A stretch of DNA of 64,000 nt, taken from the NCBI GenBank assembly GCA_017983635.1, contig JAGOBA010000004.1, forward strand, positions 1 through 64,000. The letters run 5' to 3'. The notes below the pieces were generated by a model. The model was not told where the DNA came from, made no database searches, and was given only the letters and a program-made list of their open reading frames with translations. Below are positions 25,624-34,524 of the stretch, one piece after another. This stretch comes from Alphaproteobacteria bacterium. GTDB lineage: Bacteria; Pseudomonadota; Alphaproteobacteria; Micropepsales; Micropepsaceae. The number at the start of each line of letters is the position of its first letter. Positions within the stretch are counted from its first letter, which is position 1. Position numbers and translations under genes: made by a program.

Positions 25624-26757
25624 TCAGGTCACCAGCCGGACCTTTTGGCCGCTTTCGATGCGTTCGGCGCCGCGGATGATGACGCGCTCGCCGGCTTTGA
25701 GCATGCCGGTGACTTCGACCATGTCGCCGTCGGCTGCGCCGACTTCGACAACGATGCGCTCGGCCTTGTTGTCGGCGGAGAGCTTGAAAAGATAGGTGTT
25801 TTCCTCACGCAGCACGAGGGCGTCGCGCGGCACGGCCAGCACCATCCGTGGTTCCGCGGCAGGGATCAGCACTTTCGCCGCGTCGCCTACGAAGGCGGCT
25901 CCGGGATCGAGCGCCAGGCGAACTTCGACGGTGCGGCTGGCGCTGTCGCCCACGGGTACGATGACGCGGATAGTCGCTTGCACGGGTTTGCCCTGGAGTT
26001 CTGCCGTGATGCGCATGTCCTCTTTCAGGTGCTGCATAGAGGCGATCGGGACTTGTGTGGCGATCTCGATGGCGTCGAGATCGACAAGGCGGACTATTTC
26101 CTTGCCGGGGCTGGCATACTCGCCGGCGTTGATGAGGCGCGAAACGATGCGGCCGGCAAACGGCGCCCGGATCTGCGCGTTGTCGAGCTGATACTGCGAG
26201 CGCTTCATGTCGGCTTGAGCAGCCTTCAGAGCGGCTTCGTTTGCGTCGCGCGTCGCGGCTGCCTGATCGACGGCCGCTTTCGAGACGACCTTGCGTTCGG
26301 CAAGCTCCTGCATGCGCGTTGCGTGTCCGCGGTCGTAGCGCAGCTGAGCGGACAGTTTTGCGACCGTCGCCGTGTCTGCGTCCTGTTGCATTCGGGCGCG
26401 ATTGGCGTCGAGCCGTGCGATCACGTCGCCCTTTGCAACCACGGTGCCGACGTCGGCAACCCATTCGACGCGGCCTTCGACATCGGCGGCAAGGCGCGAG
26501 TCGTTGCGTGAAACGACAGTGCCGGGGTAGCTCGCTTGCGGCGCAATGCGGGTTGCGGTCACTTTTGCGATGCTGACCGGCGGCCAATCGCTTTGGTCGG
26601 GTTGCACGGCGGCTTCTGCGGCGGGCGCAACGACAGCGTTGGTGGCGGGGCGGGTCACGAACCACAGGCCGAGCGCGATGGCCGCAAGCGCGACGAGGCC
26701 ACCGCCGATCCTTGTGCGGCGATCCGAGCGTAGGCGTTGAGCGAAGTTCTGGATCAT
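25624..26757 (-). CDS. RND efflux periplasmic adaptor (HlyD/MFP family)
   Basis: A 377-residue membrane fusion protein. One N-terminal membrane segment (about 18-36) anchors it. The lipoyl half-motifs are LAADVEGRVEWVADVGTVV and IRAPFAGRIVSRLINAGEYA, flanking an alpha-helical hairpin rich in Ala/Gln/Arg (about 115-185). The C-terminal beta-barrel and membrane-proximal domains follow. It bridges the inner-membrane pump to an outer-membrane channel. Its ATG overlaps the pump gene's stop (ATGA). No TolC-like gene is in the window. Confidence 0.9.
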   Translation of the reverse strand: MIQNFAQRLRSDRRTRIGGGLVALAAIALGLWFVTRPATNAVVAPAAEAAVQPDQSDWPPVSIAKVTATRIAPQASYPGTVVSRNDSRLAADVEGRVEWVADVGTVVAKGDVIARLDANRARMQQDADTATVAKLSAQLRYDRGHATRMQELAERKVVSKAAVDQAAATRDANEAALKAAQADMKRSQYQLDNAQIRAPFAGRIVSRLINAGEYASPGKEIVRLVDLDAIEIATQVPIASMQHLKEDMRITAELQGKPVQATIRVIVPVGDSASRTVEVRLALDPGAAFVGDAAKVLIPAAEPRMVLAVPRDALVLREENTYLFKLSADNKAERIVVEVGAADGDMVEVTGMLKAGERVIIRGAERIESGQKVRLVT

Positions 26758-29700
26758 GCGGCCACCTTCAATTCGCGGGGCTTGGGTGGGGTCATCGGCT
26801 CCCGCGTGACGACGACAGGGCGTTCGCCGAGCCTTAGCATCGCCGGGATCAGGATCACCGTGAAGATGTGACTGATAAGAATGCCGCCAACGATGACGGA
26901 CGCAAGGCCGCGATAGATGTCAGCACCGGCGCCCGGAATAACGACAAGCGGCAGCATGCCGAAGACGGCGGTCAGCGTACTCGAGAAGATGGGGCGCAGG
27001 CGGGTTTCGAGGCTTGAGCGAACGGCCTCGGCGCGCGTCATGCCTTCGGCCTCGGCTTGACGCGTGCGCGCGACGAGGAGGATCGTATTGTTGACGACGA
27101 GACCGAGCACGATGATGAAGCCGATCATCGTGAGGAGGTCGAGCGGTTGGAACGTGAAGAGCCCGACGAACTGGAGCGCAGCAACGCCACCGACCGTGCC
27201 CAGCGGCAGCCCGATGGTGGCGATGGCCGAATCTCGCATCGACTTGAAAAGGGCGGCCATGATGAGAAACAGCAGCAAGACCGCCAGGCCGAAGTTCTTG
27301 CCCATCGTCCAAAGCGCGTTGTCGAGGTGATCGGCCGCCGCGCCATAGAAGACGCGTCCGTCGGCGGGGAGGAGCTTTTTGATTTCGGGTTCGATCTCGG
27401 TACGGATCGTGTTGAGCGCGTCTTGTAGAGCCATGTTCTCGGGCGGCGAGAAGAACAGCGCGATCGTGCGGCGACGATCGAGGCGATAGAGACCGCTTGG
27501 TGCCAGCGACTCTTGAACGTCGATCAACTGGCCGAGTGGCATGACGCCGGCGGTCGGTGTCGCGACGGGCGAGCTGAGCAGATCGTTGGCGGAGGTGAGA
27601 GGATCCGACTTGAGGATGATGTTCAACCGCTTGTCGCCGTCGTAACGGCGGCCGCTGTACACACCTTCGCCGAAGGCTTGCACGACGTTGCCCAAGTCGA
27701 CTCGCGTCCATCCCGCCTCGCTGATCGCGCGGTCGTTCGGCGTTATCTTGAACTCCGGCTGGTCGTAGTCGAGCGACGGTTGCGGGTTGACGGAGGCGTC
27801 GGGGAACTTCGCCGTCAGCAGTTCGAAGCCGCGCCGGGCAGCGTTACGCATCGCTTCGGCGTTGGTCGATTGTACGTTGATGGCGATACCGCCACCGGCA
27901 TCGAAGCCGCCGAACAGGCTGCCGACCGCGGCGAAGGCTTGCGTATCGGGGAGGTCTTTGAGGATTTCCTTGCGGACGATCTCGAGCATTCGCGGCGATA
28001 GCTCGGCGTCGTCGATCACGCGCACGGCCATGTTCAAGTTACCGGGGCCGTAGTTGATCAGATAGTAATTGAGGAGCTGTGGCTGCTTCTCGCCCTTCAT
28101 GTATGGGGTCAGCCGCTGGATGATGGGCTTGGCGACTTCGTTCTCCGTGAAAGTCGTCGTTGCGGCCGGTGGCAGCTGGAAGAAGACATCGATGGCGGCA
28201 CGTTTGACTTGCGGAAGGTACTGCAGGCTCGGGGCCAACAGAATCGTTCCTGCGATCGACCCCCCGATGAGGCCGCCGATCCAGAAACGGCGCTTTCGGG
28301 GCGTGTCGGTTGTGCCCATCACGTAGTCGGCGATGCCGCGCCAAACACTCGCGAACTCCGGTACGCGTGGCCGCGTCTTCAAGAAGATCGCCGACAGCAT
28401 GGGTACGACCGTGATCGCCACAATCAAGGAGACAAATACGGCGGCGGCGATCGTCAAGGACAGGTCCGCGAATAGTTGACCTTCGACGTCCTTGATGAAG
28501 ATGACGGGAAGAAAGATGGCAACGTTCGTTGCGGTGGTGGCGAGCAATGCGCCCCAGACTTGGTCGGTTCCCTTCTGGGCCGCTTCGGCCGCCGGCATGC
28601 CCTGTTCGCGCAGGCGCAAGATGTTCTCGAACGCGACGATGGCCGCGTCGAGCACCATGCCGGTGGCAAACGCCAGCCCTGCGAGGGAGACGACGTTGAT
28701 GCTGCGGCCGGTCGTTTGCAGCAAGACGACGACCGCGAGCAGACAAATCGGAATCGCCGCTGAGATGATCAGCGTTGCGCGCCACTCGCGCATAAAGAAC
28801 CAGAGCACGCCGACCGCGAGCAGAATGCCCAGGATCAGGTCGCGCGAAAGCATCTCGATCGCCTGATTGATAAAGTGCGACGGGTCAAACGAGTACTGCA
28901 GTTTGACGCCTTGTTCCTTTGCCGGGCCCTCGTTGATTTTGACGAGTTCCGCTTTCACCGCGTTTACGGTGGCGAGCACGTTGGCGCCGGTTTCGCGCAC
29001 GATGCGGAAGCCCAGGGCGGGGTTGCCGTTTTGGTAGGCAAACGAGTTGCGCTTGGCGCGCGCGACTTTCACATCGGCAATGTCGCCCAACAGAACCGGC
29101 TTGCCGTCGCGCCATTCGAGGATGAGTCGTTTGAGGTCGTCAACCGAATAGCGGCCGCGAAACGAGAGACCGTATTGGCGCCGGCCAACGTCGATGGTGC
29201 CGCCGGAGACATCGTCGGAAGCGCTGATCTGGCGGGCGATGTTGGGTATTTGAATGCCGAGCGAGGCCGTTTTCAGCGGATCGAAAATGATCTGCAGTTC
29301 TTCCTGGGCGCCGGTCAGGTTCATTTCGACGCTGCCGACGCCGGGAATGGCCTCCAGTCGCGGGGCAACAGTATAGCGCAGGAACGACTCGTAATCCTCA
29401 ATCGCTCGCGGGTTGCCGGGTTGGCGCTGCAGGAACACGTAGAGCAGCGAGGCGTTCGAGTCTTGCGTATTGGCGAGCTGCACGAACGGCCGTTCGGAGT
29501 CGGCGGGGAGCGAGGGAATGCGGTTCAAACGGCCGATCACGTCGACCAGCGTCTGGCGCATGTCGGTGCCGATGCCGAACGTCAGGTTGATGTATGCGCC
29601 GCCGGAATTGACGAACGCGTTCATCTCTTCGAGGCCCGAGATACCCTGCAGGACCTCTTCTTGCGGTTCGACGATTTGCGCTTCGACCTCGCGCGGCGTC

Positions 29701-29864
29701 GCGGTTCGCCAACCGGTTTGGATGCCGATTTGCGGGCGCTCTATTTCGGGGAATAGTTGGATCGGGAGCGTGGTTAGCGCGAACATGCCGAACAGAATCG
29801 TCACAGCGACGCCCACGGCGACAGCCGCGGGACTCTTCAGGCTCAACGCCGTCAGCGCGCGCAC
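26754..29864 (-). CDS. RND efflux pump, inner membrane subunit
   Basis: A 1036-residue AcrB-superfamily transporter with the duplicated 12-helix plan: TM1 at residues 10-30, two large periplasmic regions (about 33-335 and 560-860) and helix bundles after each. The TM4 motif is GMVLDAAIVAFENILR and the TM10 motif GLVVNNTILLVARTRQ. Compared with AcrB, the second TM4 Asp is Ala and the TM10 Lys is Asn. The substrate is unknown; antibiotic or lipid export is plausible. It is the first gene of the operon with its adaptor. Confidence 0.92.
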   Translation of the reverse strand: MRALTALSLKSPAAVAVGVAVTILFGMFALTTLPIQLFPEIERPQIGIQTGWRTATPREVEAQIVEPQEEVLQGISGLEEMNAFVNSGGAYINLTFGIGTDMRQTLVDVIGRLNRIPSLPADSERPFVQLANTQDSNASLLYVFLQRQPGNPRAIEDYESFLRYTVAPRLEAIPGVGSVEMNLTGAQEELQIIFDPLKTASLGIQIPNIARQISASDDVSGGTIDVGRRQYGLSFRGRYSVDDLKRLILEWRDGKPVLLGDIADVKVARAKRNSFAYQNGNPALGFRIVRETGANVLATVNAVKAELVKINEGPAKEQGVKLQYSFDPSHFINQAIEMLSRDLILGILLAVGVLWFFMREWRATLIISAAIPICLLAVVVLLQTTGRSINVVSLAGLAFATGMVLDAAIVAFENILRLREQGMPAAEAAQKGTDQVWGALLATTATNVAIFLPVIFIKDVEGQLFADLSLTIAAAVFVSLIVAITVVPMLSAIFLKTRPRVPEFASVWRGIADYVMGTTDTPRKRRFWIGGLIGGSIAGTILLAPSLQYLPQVKRAAIDVFFQLPPAATTTFTENEVAKPIIQRLTPYMKGEKQPQLLNYYLINYGPGNLNMAVRVIDDAELSPRMLEIVRKEILKDLPDTQAFAAVGSLFGGFDAGGGIAINVQSTNAEAMRNAARRGFELLTAKFPDASVNPQPSLDYDQPEFKITPNDRAISEAGWTRVDLGNVVQAFGEGVYSGRRYDGDKRLNIILKSDPLTSANDLLSSPVATPTAGVMPLGQLIDVQESLAPSGLYRLDRRRTIALFFSPPENMALQDALNTIRTEIEPEIKKLLPADGRVFYGAAADHLDNALWTMGKNFGLAVLLLFLIMAALFKSMRDSAIATIGLPLGTVGGVAALQFVGLFTFQPLDLLTMIGFIIVLGLVVNNTILLVARTRQAEAEGMTRAEAVRSSLETRLRPIFSSTLTAVFGMLPLVVIPGAGADIYRGLASVIVGGILISHIFTVILIPAMLRLGERPVVVTREPMTPPKPRELKVAA

Positions 29865-29921
29865 CAGGAATTCTCCAGCCTAACCCTGCGCAATTTGACG
29901 GGGCGGAGGCGAATTGTTGAA

Positions 29922-29937
29922 CTCACATAGCTGTGAG
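29922..29937. promoter_or_regulatory. candidate operator of the RND efflux operon
   Basis: CTCACA and TGTGAG are perfect 6-bp arms around TAGC. The site lies 58-73 bp upstream of the pump start codon, where a TetR- or MarR-type repressor of efflux genes usually binds. No regulator gene is adjacent, so the regulator would act from elsewhere. Confidence 0.45.
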
Positions 29938-30138
29938 GTTGTTCACGACTGCGCGGGCTTTCGGCGGTTGCATGGCGGACTTACAGCGAATTCATGAAGC
30001 GTCAGGTGGCCGCTTGCTCCCATTAATTCTTCGTTATTGCCGTCAACCACGCGACGGAAAATCAACGGCTTAAGCACAATCGCTGCGTTTGCTGTCGGGC
30101 TCGCTAGTGGGCATCGGCGGACGCGCTTGATACCTGCG

Positions 30139-30162
30139 CGGTCCTAAATTGGTAAAGGACCG
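30139..30162 (+). promoter_or_regulatory. leader hairpin covering the SleB-type gene's ribosome binding site
   Basis: CGGTCCT (30139-30145) pairs with AGGACCG (30156-30162) across a 10-nt loop. The AAAGGA ribosome binding sequence lies in the right arm, 8 nt before the ATG at 30168, so folding would mask it. Confidence 0.45.
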
Positions 30163-30167
30163 GTTCA

Positions 30168-30749
30168 ATGCGGTTGCTCGGTGCAGCTTTGGTTTGTTCA
30201 AGCTTTGCGGTGGTGGTGCCGGCCACTGCGGGGACACAGGATGCGGCGGCGGAGGCAATGAAAGCGAATGTGCTTTCGTTGTTGCCGGGCGCGGTGGCGA
30301 TGGCGCCCATACCCGACGAGCCGGCGCCGTCGGCTGAGGCACCTGCTTCGAACGGGTTGGGCGAGAAGAACTGTCTCGCAACCGCGATTTATTTTGAAGC
30401 GCGTGGCGAAAGCACGAAGGGGCAGAAGGCGGTCGCGGAGGTCGTGTTGGCGCGCACGCGTGTGCCGGGGCGGCCGAAGACGGTTTGCGGCGTCGTCTAT
30501 GAAGGCGCGTCGCGAGCGACGGGTTGTCAATTCTCGTTCACGTGCGACGGCATTTCGGATGTGGTTCGCGACGAGCGTGCCTGGCGGCGGGCGAAGCGCG
30601 TGGCGGGTTCCGTGCTGCGGACGCATGGGCGCGGGCGTTCAGTCTCACGAGGCGCGACGTTCTATCACGCGGACAGCGTGCGGCCCTATTGGGCGTCGAG
30701 CATGGTCAAGGTGGCGCGCATCGGATCGCACATTTTCTATCGACCGTGA
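30168..30749 (+). CDS. SleB-type cell wall hydrolase
   Basis: A 193-residue exported protein. The signal peptide is residues 1-22 (VVPATAG). Residues about 68-193 form a Hydrolase_2 (SleB) domain: NCLATAIYFEARGESTKGQKAVAEVVLAR carries the catalytic Glu, followed by VCGVVYEGA and GCQFSFTCDG. Homologues are lytic transglycosylases acting on peptidoglycan; in non-sporulating alphaproteobacteria they are thought to remodel the wall. It is monocistronic, convergent with the next gene. Confidence 0.9.
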   Translation: MRLLGAALVCSSFAVVVPATAGTQDAAAEAMKANVLSLLPGAVAMAPIPDEPAPSAEAPASNGLGEKNCLATAIYFEARGESTKGQKAVAEVVLARTRVPGRPKTVCGVVYEGASRATGCQFSFTCDGISDVVRDERAWRRAKRVAGSVLRTHGRGRSVSRGATFYHADSVRPYWASSMVKVARIGSHIFYRP

Positions 30750-30757
30750 GGCAGCTG

Positions 30758-31045
30758 TTAGTCGTCGACCGATTCGGGTGCACCGATCTTGGAGCGCGAC
30801 CCCTGACCGTGCAGGCGGCAACATGACTTGAAGCCGGCGGCGCAGGTTTGGCCGCCGCTTGCGTCTTGTTTGCAGGCGTACCAATCACGGGTGCATTTGT
30901 CGTCGACGAGCACCAAGCTCAAGCATTCCATGCCGCGGTCGGGCGGCATCGCGCGCTGCGACGCGTACATGTCGGTACCGGGCTTCACGTCGGTGCACGA
31001 GCTCAGCAGCAGTAAGGCAAGCACGGCGATCGCGACGCGTTTCAT
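30758..31045 (-). CDS. small cysteine-rich lipoprotein
   Basis: A 95-residue protein. The start at 31045 has GGGGGGA upstream. The signal peptide ends LLLLSSC, so Cys 18 would be lipidated. The mature part contains six further Cys (for example CTRDWYACK, CAAGFKSCC), suggesting disulfides in the periplasm. No family is recognised. A reading frame extension to 31222 is rejected because it buries the signal peptide. Confidence 0.65.
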   Translation of the reverse strand: MKRVAIAVLALLLLSSCTDVKPGTDMYASQRAMPPDRGMECLSLVLVDDKCTRDWYACKQDASGGQTCAAGFKSCCRLHGQGSRSKIGAPESVDD

Positions 31046-31258
31046 CGAGTGGTCCCCCCGGATCGAGGCGAATCTTAAAGCAATTCTGTCCGTGCAACTG
31101 TTCCCCCGCTGCAACGGCGCACACGGGAAGAACGGCGTTGTCGCGCGAATTTCGCACAAATGCTCCCGGTCGGGCGCCACACCGTTAACGGAGCGCAGCG
31201 TTGCGTGATTGCGCCTGCTCATGCATCAATCGCCGCCGCAACGATTCTGGGGGACAGC

Positions 31259-31465
31259 ATGCGGCAGAGAAACTGGCGGTTGGTGATCGTGGGTTGCGTT
31301 CTCGCCGCGCTCGCGGTGGTGTTCTTTTTCGTGATGATGGGCTTTGCCCCGCAATCGACCGACCCGAAGGCGCTCATGGAAATCGTTGGGCAGACGTCAG
31401 GCGTCGTCATCGGCATCGGCGTAGCGATGGCGATCGTCGGGTATATCGGGAAGAAGACATCGTAG
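31259..31465 (+). CDS. small two-helix membrane protein
   Basis: A 68-residue protein starting MRQRNWRLVIVGC, with GGGGGA 4 nt upstream. Two hydrophobic helices (about 7-26 and 42-62) are joined by a short loop with a Pro-Lys pair. No family is recognised. It faces the lipoprotein gene across a 213-bp promoter region and converges with the Lrp-type regulator. Confidence 0.55.
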   Translation: MRQRNWRLVIVGCVLAALAVVFFFVMMGFAPQSTDPKALMEIVGQTSGVVIGIGVAMAIVGYIGKKTS

Positions 31466-31510
31466 AGCGCGTACGTCCGAGTGAAGTTCGTCGAATTGCA
31501 CGGGTTCTTG

Positions 31511-31990
31511 CTATTCGGCGATGGGAACGGCTAGCCCCACTTTCAGTGGTGAGATTACGACGTTCGTTGCGGTTACCTGCACGTGTGCATTAGCGATCAG
31601 GTTGTCTTGAACGAACGCGTTGAACTCCTCCATGTCGGTGACAGAGAGGTGGAAGATGTAGTCAGCCTCGCCGGTCACGAAGTAGCACTGCATCACAGCC
31701 GGATGTGCGCGCATGGCCTGTACGAAGGCGGCGGCAGCCTTCGAGTCCTCGCCCTGCAGGCGCACGCCCACGATCATCATTAGTGGGCGGCCGACTTTCT
31801 TCGGATCGACCACGGCAACCTCGGCCGTTACCACGCCCAGATCGCGCAACCGTTTTAGGCGGCGCAATACCGTCGAGGGTGAGGCACCGCATTGTTCGCC
31901 TAGGGCCTCGGCGCCGACGGTGCAGTCCTTCTGAATGATGCGCAAGATGCGTCGGTCGGTTCGGTCCAGTTCGATCGAAGGGGGCGTCAT
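31511..31990 (-). CDS. Lrp/AsnC-family transcriptional regulator
   Basis: A 159-residue regulator. Residues 8-60 are the winged helix-turn-helix (LDRTDRRILRIIQKD, with the recognition helix SPSTVLRRLKRLRDLG). Residues 70-150 form the RAM/effector domain (CYFVTGEADYIFHLSVTDMEEF). Such proteins respond to amino acids and often control a neighbouring gene. The divergent sugar dehydrogenase gene (106 bp away) is the natural candidate target, but no half-sites could be identified. Confidence 0.92.
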   Translation of the reverse strand: MTPPSIELDRTDRRILRIIQKDCTVGAEALGEQCGASPSTVLRRLKRLRDLGVVTAEVAVVDPKKVGRPLMMIVGVRLQGEDSKAAAAFVQAMRAHPAVMQCYFVTGEADYIFHLSVTDMEEFNAFVQDNLIANAHVQVTATNVVISPLKVGLAVPIAE

Positions 31991-32096
31991 GCGATGTCCC
32001 GTCTGTGGCGGTTTCCGGCATAAACGGGCGCGCGATTGACTGCAACGTGCAAGGCGGCGCGGCTAAAGTCGGCGCCCGGGCTTCGGGATTGCGGCG

Positions 32097-33773
32097 ATGC
32101 GTTGCTGGTTAGCGGTGTTTCTGGTTTCGGTTGCGTGTTTGGGCGCGACGGGAGGCGTGCGCGCGGCGGGACCGACGGCTCGGGAAGCGGCCGTTGCGCT
32201 TGATGCGGTGCCAATCCCCCAGGCGAACGATCCGCCGCTTCATACGATTGCTGGCGGTCTCGCATTTCCCTGGTCTCTAGCGTTTTTACCGGGCGGCGGC
32301 ATTCTGGTGGTCGAGAAGCACGCTGGCGTGCGCCTGGTGAAGGAGGGCGCGGCCGGTCCGCTGTTGCGTGGTGTGCCGGCGGATGTTCTGGCGCGCGAGG
32401 ACTCGGGCTATCTGGACATCGCAATCGACCCGCAGTTCGCGACAAACAAGCTCATCTATCTTGCGTTCGTTGAAGGGAACGACGCCGCCAACCGCACGGC
32501 CATTTGGCGCGCCCGATTCGACGGCGGGCGCTTTCGGGATGGGCGCGTAGTCTTTCGCACCAACGTGCCGAAGAAAGGGCCGTCCCATCCCGGCGGGCGC
32601 CTGCTTTTTCTTCCCGACGAGACGTTGCTGCTGACCGTTGGCGACGGCTACGACTACCGCGCCGCCGCGCAGGACATGCGTTCGCATCTGGGCAAGGTCC
32701 TTCGTCTGACGCGCGATGGTGCACCGGCGGCCGGCAATCCGTTCCTTGGCGGTGCCGATGCAGCGCCGGAGATATGGACGAGCGGTCATCGCAACATCCA
32801 GGGCCTCACGCTCGACACCCGGACGGGCGCGGTTTGGTCGCACGAGCACGGGCCGCGCGGCGGGGATGAGATCAATTTGCTGCATGCAGGTGCGAACTAT
32901 GGCTGGCCTTCCGTCAGCTATGGCATCGACTATGATGGGAAGCTGATCAGCGAACGCCAGTCGGCGCCGGAATTCGAGCGGCCGGGCTTCTTCTGGGCGC
33001 CGTCCATCGCGCCGTCGGGGCTCATTCTCTATCGCGGTGATCGCTATCCGGACTTTACCGACAAGTTCTTCGTCGGCGGCTTGGCAGCGCGCGGGCTGGT
33101 GCGGCTGCGCGTTGGGCGCGAGAGCGGGCTGTTGTTCGAGGATGCGCGTATGTATTCGGCGCTACGCCAGCGCATTCGCGACGTTCGTGTCGGGCCGGAC
33201 GGGCTTATCTATTTGCTCACCGACGAAGATCGGAACGCGCGCCTGCTTCGGATCGCGCCGGCCGATGCGCGCGCGCCAAATCCTTCCGGCCGTTCGACGC
33301 GCGATCTTGATTTCTGGATCGGCCGTTGGGAGGGCGAGGCGGTGTTCACGCCGGCCTTTCAAGGCGATGCAGAGGCGCGCCACGAGTCGTTCGCTGCCGA
33401 GTGTCGCGCGGTGCTCTCGGGCAACTACATCCAATGCGACGGCTCATTTACGCGCGCGGATAAGCGGGTTCGCGGCGTCATGTGGCTGTGGAATTACAAT
33501 GAGGTCGCCGGCGCTTATGAAGGCATGACGCTCGCCAGCAACTACGGGCAGGAGACCAAGTTCCGCTTCGCTTGGGACGAGAAAGAGCGGGCCTACATTG
33601 CCATGCTGCCCACGCGCACTGCGGGCGGCCACGCGGCGACCGAACGGTTGGTGTTCCGCCCGTCGCCGGATCGCACGACCCTCGAGGGTCTTGAAATGCT
33701 GCGGCGGGACGACACACCGGATGCCGCGTGGGTGACGACGTTCAAGTACACGTGGCGGCGGGTGGAGCGATAA
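32097..33773 (+). CDS. PQQ-type sugar dehydrogenase fused to a DUF1579-like domain
   Basis: A 558-residue exported protein. The signal peptide covers 1-24 (GGVRAAG). Residues about 40-395 are a glucose/sorbosone dehydrogenase beta propeller (Asd/YliI family): LAFPWSLAFLPGG, VEKHAG, SGYLDIAIDPQF, SGHRNIQGL and WSHEHGPRGGDEINLL. These enzymes oxidise aldoses in the periplasm with PQQ. From about 400, RDLDFWIGRWEGEA starts a lipocalin-like DUF1579-type domain of about 155 residues, an unusual addition. No PQQ synthesis genes are nearby. Confidence 0.85.
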   Translation: MRCWLAVFLVSVACLGATGGVRAAGPTAREAAVALDAVPIPQANDPPLHTIAGGLAFPWSLAFLPGGGILVVEKHAGVRLVKEGAAGPLLRGVPADVLAREDSGYLDIAIDPQFATNKLIYLAFVEGNDAANRTAIWRARFDGGRFRDGRVVFRTNVPKKGPSHPGGRLLFLPDETLLLTVGDGYDYRAAAQDMRSHLGKVLRLTRDGAPAAGNPFLGGADAAPEIWTSGHRNIQGLTLDTRTGAVWSHEHGPRGGDEINLLHAGANYGWPSVSYGIDYDGKLISERQSAPEFERPGFFWAPSIAPSGLILYRGDRYPDFTDKFFVGGLAARGLVRLRVGRESGLLFEDARMYSALRQRIRDVRVGPDGLIYLLTDEDRNARLLRIAPADARAPNPSGRSTRDLDFWIGRWEGEAVFTPAFQGDAEARHESFAAECRAVLSGNYIQCDGSFTRADKRVRGVMWLWNYNEVAGAYEGMTLASNYGQETKFRFAWDEKERAYIAMLPTRTAGGHAATERLVFRPSPDRTTLEGLEMLRRDDTPDAAWVTTFKYTWRRVER

Positions 33774-33914
33774 CCGACTTCTTGTCGTGCCCGTTTGGAA
33801 AACGTTTCACGCTGCCGTTCGAAGAGGCGCGCATCGGCGCAAGCCGTCCGGAGGCTGTTGGGGGCCGTAACGCAACTTCCATCCGAGCGGCAGAAGCCGC
33901 CGGCGTGTGGGCGG

Positions 33915-34406
33915 CTAGTCGATCCGATTCACGATCGGCGTCTGCACGCACTTTGCCAAGTTATGAATGCCACCGTAGAGAGTATGGGCGACGAGGTAGA
34001 CGGCGCCATCGGGAACTTTGGTGCCTTGCGGGAGTTCCAGTTGGATCGGGTCGCCGGGTGTTGACGGCATGGCCATGACGACGTGGTTTGTGTCGCGGAA
34101 GCCTTTGCAGCTGCCGCCGTGATCGCCGTGGCCGGCGTCGTCAGCGGTACCGGGGCTGCCTACTTCGAGGCCCCAGTGGACCATGTACATCGCAACGCCC
34201 TTTTCGTCTTGCGCGCGGCCGAGCGAGATCGTGCCGCCGATTGTCGGGCCCGGGTCGGTGTCGGTGAATGCGATCGACGAAGGGCCATAGTTCACCCCGG
34301 CAACGCGCGGATAGATCACGTCGGGTCCGCCGATGAAGACGACCGCGGCGGCTGTCGCAAGCAGAAGCAGAAGGAAGCCTGCGATGCGGAGGAACCATTT
34401 GCCCAT
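33915..34406 (-). CDS. membrane-anchored hypothetical protein
   Basis: A 163-residue protein with one N-terminal membrane helix (residues 4-27) and an exported domain. The mature part contains a His/Asp/Gly-rich stretch (DDAGHGDHGGSCKGF) and later LELPQGTKVPDGAVYLVAHTLYGGIHN, with two Cys likely forming a disulfide. The start at 34406 has GAAGG upstream. No family is recognised. A repeat-rich promoter lies immediately upstream. Confidence 0.55.
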   Translation of the reverse strand: MGKWFLRIAGFLLLLLATAAAVVFIGGPDVIYPRVAGVNYGPSSIAFTDTDPGPTIGGTISLGRAQDEKGVAMYMVHWGLEVGSPGTADDAGHGDHGGSCKGFRDTNHVVMAMPSTPGDPIQLELPQGTKVPDGAVYLVAHTLYGGIHNLAKCVQTPIVNRID

Positions 34407-34524
34407 GACGTTTGCCTTCGTTGATGTGACGTGTGCGCAGAGTGCCACCGCCGGCGCGCGATATGAAGCGGCTCAAACGCGCAACGTCCGTGCTTGCGGG
34501 TGCAACCTGTCAAATGTCGGACCC

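Larger units (their letters stand above)
29865..30167. promoter_or_regulatory. 303-bp divergent region between RND operon and SleB-type gene
   Basis: It contains the palindrome CTCACA-TAGC-TGTGAG (29922-29937), flanked by TGAAC (29918) and GTTCA (29941), 58 bp before the pump's ATG and thus in its promoter. A near-CtrA sequence TTAA-N7-TTAT occurs at 30023-30037. The right end holds the hairpin described separately. No gene was found. Confidence 0.55.

Noticed and set aside
30023..30037. TTAA-N7-TTAT, near-CtrA box before the SleB-type gene
   Set aside because: One mismatch in a weak consensus; chance occurrence is likely, so it is not scored as a site.
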